Below are positions 62,228 to 64,000 of a stretch of DNA of 64,000 bases, one piece after another; within the stretch, counting starts at the first letter, position 1; each line of letters opens with the position of its first letter. The translations under genes were made by a program, and so were the position numbers. This DNA comes from Ruania alkalisoli. GTDB lineage: Bacteria > Actinomycetota > Actinomycetes > Actinomycetales > Beutenbergiaceae. The notes beneath the pieces were generated by a model, which worked only from the letters and a program-made list of their open reading frames with translations, did not search any database and was not told the DNA's origin. The stretch lies in contig NZ_CP063169.1 in the NCBI RefSeq assembly GCF_014960965.1, positions 3,877,581 to 3,941,580 on the forward strand, in the 5' to 3' direction.

Positions 62228-62247
62228 CCTCCTCAGTTCAAAGGAGG
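62228..62247 (-). promoter_or_regulatory. SD-sequestering hairpin downstream of the riboswitch
   Basis: AGGAGG of the thiB ribosome site (62233-62228) pairs with CCTCCT at 62247-62242, loop 8 nt. This gives a translational off-state close to the aptamer and fits the expression platform of TPP riboswitches in high-GC bacteria. Confidence 0.6.
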
Positions 62248-62264
62248 GGTAAAGAGAGAAACTC

Positions 62265-62347
62265 GACTTCCTTCGCCGGTGCTAACCGGAGCAGGTTCGA
62301 GGGTCTGCGGCTGTCCGCACTCTCAGCGCCCGAGGCGCTCCCCTGTC
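62265..62347 (-). ncRNA. TPP riboswitch (THI element)
   Basis: On the minus strand GACAGGGGAGC, then GCGCTGAGAGTGCGG, ACCCTCGAACCTG, CCGGTTAGCACCGGCGAAGG and GAAGTC follow in the order and spacing of the TPP aptamer. The conserved CUGAGA and ACC-GAACCUG cores are intact. It precedes thiBPQ by about 40 nt. A -10 (TACTGT, 62364-62359) lies just upstream. TPP binding should lower transporter synthesis. Confidence 0.93.
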
Positions 62348-62462
62348 GTGTGGGGCTCACAGTACACCTCCGGGCGCCACATCCCTGCCGCCGCCATCGC
62401 CCTCTCCGGACGGCGGAGAGCGGCTAGGCTGGACCGGCAGCACCCGATCTCAGGAGCCGAGC

Positions 62463-62720
62463 ATGAACATCTCGAAGCTGGTCACCACGCTGGCCGCCAT
62501 CGCGGCCGGTATCGCCGCGAACAAGCTGCTCACCATGGGGTGGAAGGCCGCAACCGGCCACGAGCCGCCCACTGGTGACGCCGATGACGGTGAGATCAGC
62601 CTCGGCGAGCTCGTCGTGTTCGCTGCCGTCAGCGGTGCGGTGGTCACGTTCGCGCGAACCTTCGCCACTCGCGGCGCCAAGAAGTGGCTCGATAGCGGAG
62701 ACCTGCCGCCGAAGAAGTAG
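62463..62720 (+). CDS. DUF4235 membrane protein
   Basis: An 85-aa protein with two TM helices (LVTTLAAIAAGIAANKLLTM and LGELVVFAAVSGAVVTFART). Family pattern GWKAATGHEPP and KKW near the basic C-terminus (GDLPPKK). CAGGAGC upstream of the ATG. Function unknown; widespread in Actinobacteria. Confidence 0.8.
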   Translation: MNISKLVTTLAAIAAGIAANKLLTMGWKAATGHEPPTGDADDGEISLGELVVFAAVSGAVVTFARTFATRGAKKWLDSGDLPPKK

Positions 62721-62738
62721 GCGCAGCGCACGCCCCGT

Positions 62739-63095
62739 TCACGACTCCTCTCGCGAGCGCGCCCGCTCCAAATCCTCGGTGAGCTCATCTCGCACCAGCA
62801 GGTCCGAGCGCACCTTCCCGGTGCGATACCCGGCACGGCCCACCATGTGCGCGGCCACCGGCGCCGTCAGCAGCTGGAAGACCACCACCAGCACCAGCTT
62901 CCAGGTGAGCTGACTCGATCCGAGCCCGAACGCCAGCCCGGCCATCAACAGCATCAGACCGAGCACCTGCGGCTTGGTGGCGGCATGCATCCGCGCCAGC
63001 ATGTCCGGGAAACGCGCCACGCCGATGGCGGCGACGAGGGTGAGCAGGCAGCCCGCGATCAGGCATACCGACGCGGCGATCATCATCGGGTTCAC
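62739..63095 (-). CDS. mnhG: Na+/H+ antiporter subunit G
   Basis: A 118-aa MnhG/MrpG subunit. Three TM helices; diagnostic LVAAIGVARFPDMLARMHAA and TKPQVLGLMLLMAGLAF. The last gene of the operon and convergent to DUF4235. Overlaps mnhF by 4 bp. Subunit of the multi-component cation/proton antiporter in the membrane. Confidence 0.9.
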   Translation of the reverse strand: MNPMMIAASVCLIAGCLLTLVAAIGVARFPDMLARMHAATKPQVLGLMLLMAGLAFGLGSSQLTWKLVLVVVFQLLTAPVAAHMVGRAGYRTGKVRSDLLVRDELTEDLERARSREES

Positions 63096-63445
63096 CGGCT
63101 GTCCTCCCCCATCGACTCCTCGTCCTCGAGCTCGGCCGCCTCAGCTGCTGCAGCCTCGGCTTCGGTCAGGATCCGGCGTTCCTCTTCCGGTTCCGACGCC
63201 GCGAACCGCGCAAGTGTCACGGCCCCGACGAAGCCGACCAACGCGAGCACCATCAGCACCAGTACCAGGTCCTCCCGCCCGAACCACAGCGAGACCAGCG
63301 CCAGGCAGCCGATCAGCGTGGAGACCAGCACGTCGAGGGCGACCACCCGATCGAGCATGCTCGGCCCCTTCTCCACCCGGTACAGGGTCACCACCGCAGC
63401 CGCAGTCAGCAACGCGGCACACACCACCATCACCACCGGACTCAC
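63092..63445 (-). CDS. mnhF: Na+/H+ antiporter subunit F
   Basis: A 117-aa MnhF/MrpF subunit. The GTG at 63445 overlaps mnhE by 4 bp. The core VVTLYRVEKGPSMLDRVVAL and DVLVSTLIGCLALVSLWFGR is typical. The last about 30 residues are an acidic, Ala/Glu-rich tail that is longer than in most MnhF. Confidence 0.88.
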   Translation of the reverse strand: MSPVVMVVCAALLTAAAVVTLYRVEKGPSMLDRVVALDVLVSTLIGCLALVSLWFGREDLVLVLMVLALVGFVGAVTLARFAASEPEEERRILTEAEAAAAEAAELEDEESMGEDSR

Positions 63446-64000
63446 GACTCGTCCTCGCCGTCTCCCGGAAGCACCTTCCCGCGTTCGAACGAGTGCCGCT
63501 CCCGCGTCGAACGGGTTCCCCGGCCACTCCCACGCGAGCGCAGCCGCCACGGCCGGGGCTCGAAACCAGCTGCCTCGATGTCGGCGTCGGTGGCGAAGGC
63601 GTACATCACCCGGCGCTCCTGCTCGAAGACGTCGTGGCGCGCTCGCTCCAGCGCCCCCGGACGGGTCACATCGAGCACGTGCAGGTACAAGGTCCCGGTG
63701 AACCGGTGCGCCTCCACCACGAAGGACCCCGGTACCAGGGTGGTCAGCTCGGCAGTCAGAGTGAGGAACAGATCCGATTCCGAACGCAGCGGCACCCGGA
63801 TCACGGCCCCGTGCGGGGTCTGCCGCCACCGCAGCGCCCTGATCGCCACCGACACCGAAGCACGCACCACATCCACCAGCAGCCGACCGGTCAGCAGCAG
63901 CACCCCGATCAGCGACACCCTGCCCTCGAATCCGACGCGCGGCATCGGGAAGACCCACAGCAGCAGGACGCTCACCAGCACCCCGGTGAGGACGTTGGCA
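63442..64000 (-). CDS. mnhE: Na+/H+ antiporter subunit E, 5' end cut by window
   Basis: At least 186 residues, open to the right edge, where the frame continues upstream as ANVLTGVLVSVLLLW. Family features are LTGRLLVDVVRASVSVAIRA, VVEAHRFTGTLYLHVLDV and the helix after it. The C-terminus is a basic, Arg/Ser/Gly-rich extension. Overlaps mnhF by 4 bp. Confidence 0.87.
   Translation of the reverse strand, partial: ANVLTGVLVSVLLLWVFPMPRVGFEGRVSLIGVLLLTGRLLVDVVRASVSVAIRALRWRQTPHGAVIRVPLRSESDLFLTLTAELTTLVPGSFVVEAHRFTGTLYLHVLDVTRPGALERARHDVFEQERRVMYAFATDADIEAAGFEPRPWRLRSRGSGRGTRSTRERHSFERGKVLPGDGEDES

Overview
The window is high-GC DNA of actinobacterial character: GTG starts, GGAGG-type ribosome sites, many 4-bp ATGA/GTGA overlaps, and families typical of Actinobacteria (DUF4349, septum-formation lipoprotein, DUF4235, ROK and giant LuxR regulators). 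A Micrococcales organism of the Ruania/Beutenbergia type fits, but that is inference. There is no integrase, transposase, tRNA, rRNA or CRISPR array. Two genes are cut by the window edges.

Layout. (1) 1-12.0 kb: a cut Tat-exported beta-propeller protein, a ROK repressor, and a seven-gene minus-strand operon (family-5 solute-binding lipoprotein, two permeases, two ATPases, a Gfo/Idh/MocA-type dehydrogenase, a D-2-hydroxyacid dehydrogenase) with a sulfatase upstream. Three promoters here share a TGACmAAAT element. It looks like uptake and breakdown of a possibly sulfated glycan. (2) 12.1-16.8 kb: TetR regulator, lone MazF-like toxin, FAD monooxygenase behind twin TetR-type operators, and two lipoprotein genes. 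(3) 16.9-52.5 kb: a complete extracellular-type contractile injection system (eCIS) locus. It has a lipoprotein and a PAAR-like tip; a large eCIS-core (DUF4157-type) effector candidate with a YbjN-like partner; an AAA+ ATPase preceded by a micro-ORF; a DUF4255 tail-terminator; three tandem membrane-anchored carboxypeptidase-regulatory-repeat proteins (755, 844 and 1924 aa); the baseplate/tube/sheath operon; and two giant AAA-LuxR regulators. (4) 52.5-64 kb: small membrane-protein genes, a VOC protein, an ArsR/cation-transporter pair, a sarcosine-oxidase-like enzyme, a thiamine ABC transporter (thiBPQ) under a TPP riboswitch, DUF4235, and the end of an Mnh/Mrp antiporter operon.

Main result. 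All four eCIS transcription units start with the same palindromic element (consensus GTANNNRYTACYGATG) placed 20-21 bp before a TANNNT-like -10. It lies upstream of the tip/lipoprotein unit, the effector unit, the cap/membrane-protein unit and the sheath/baseplate unit. Half-sites pile up in the intergenic region shared with the LuxR genes. This points to one dedicated regulon, most simply driven by the adjacent LuxR proteins.

The eCIS lacks recognisable tail-fibre and tape-measure genes. Instead it carries three cytosolic-domain/TM/exported-repeat proteins, a tail-anchored zinc-ribbon protein and an 835-residue mostly disordered protein. A membrane-linked or intracellular mode of action is therefore plausible; known Streptomyces CIS are intracellular.
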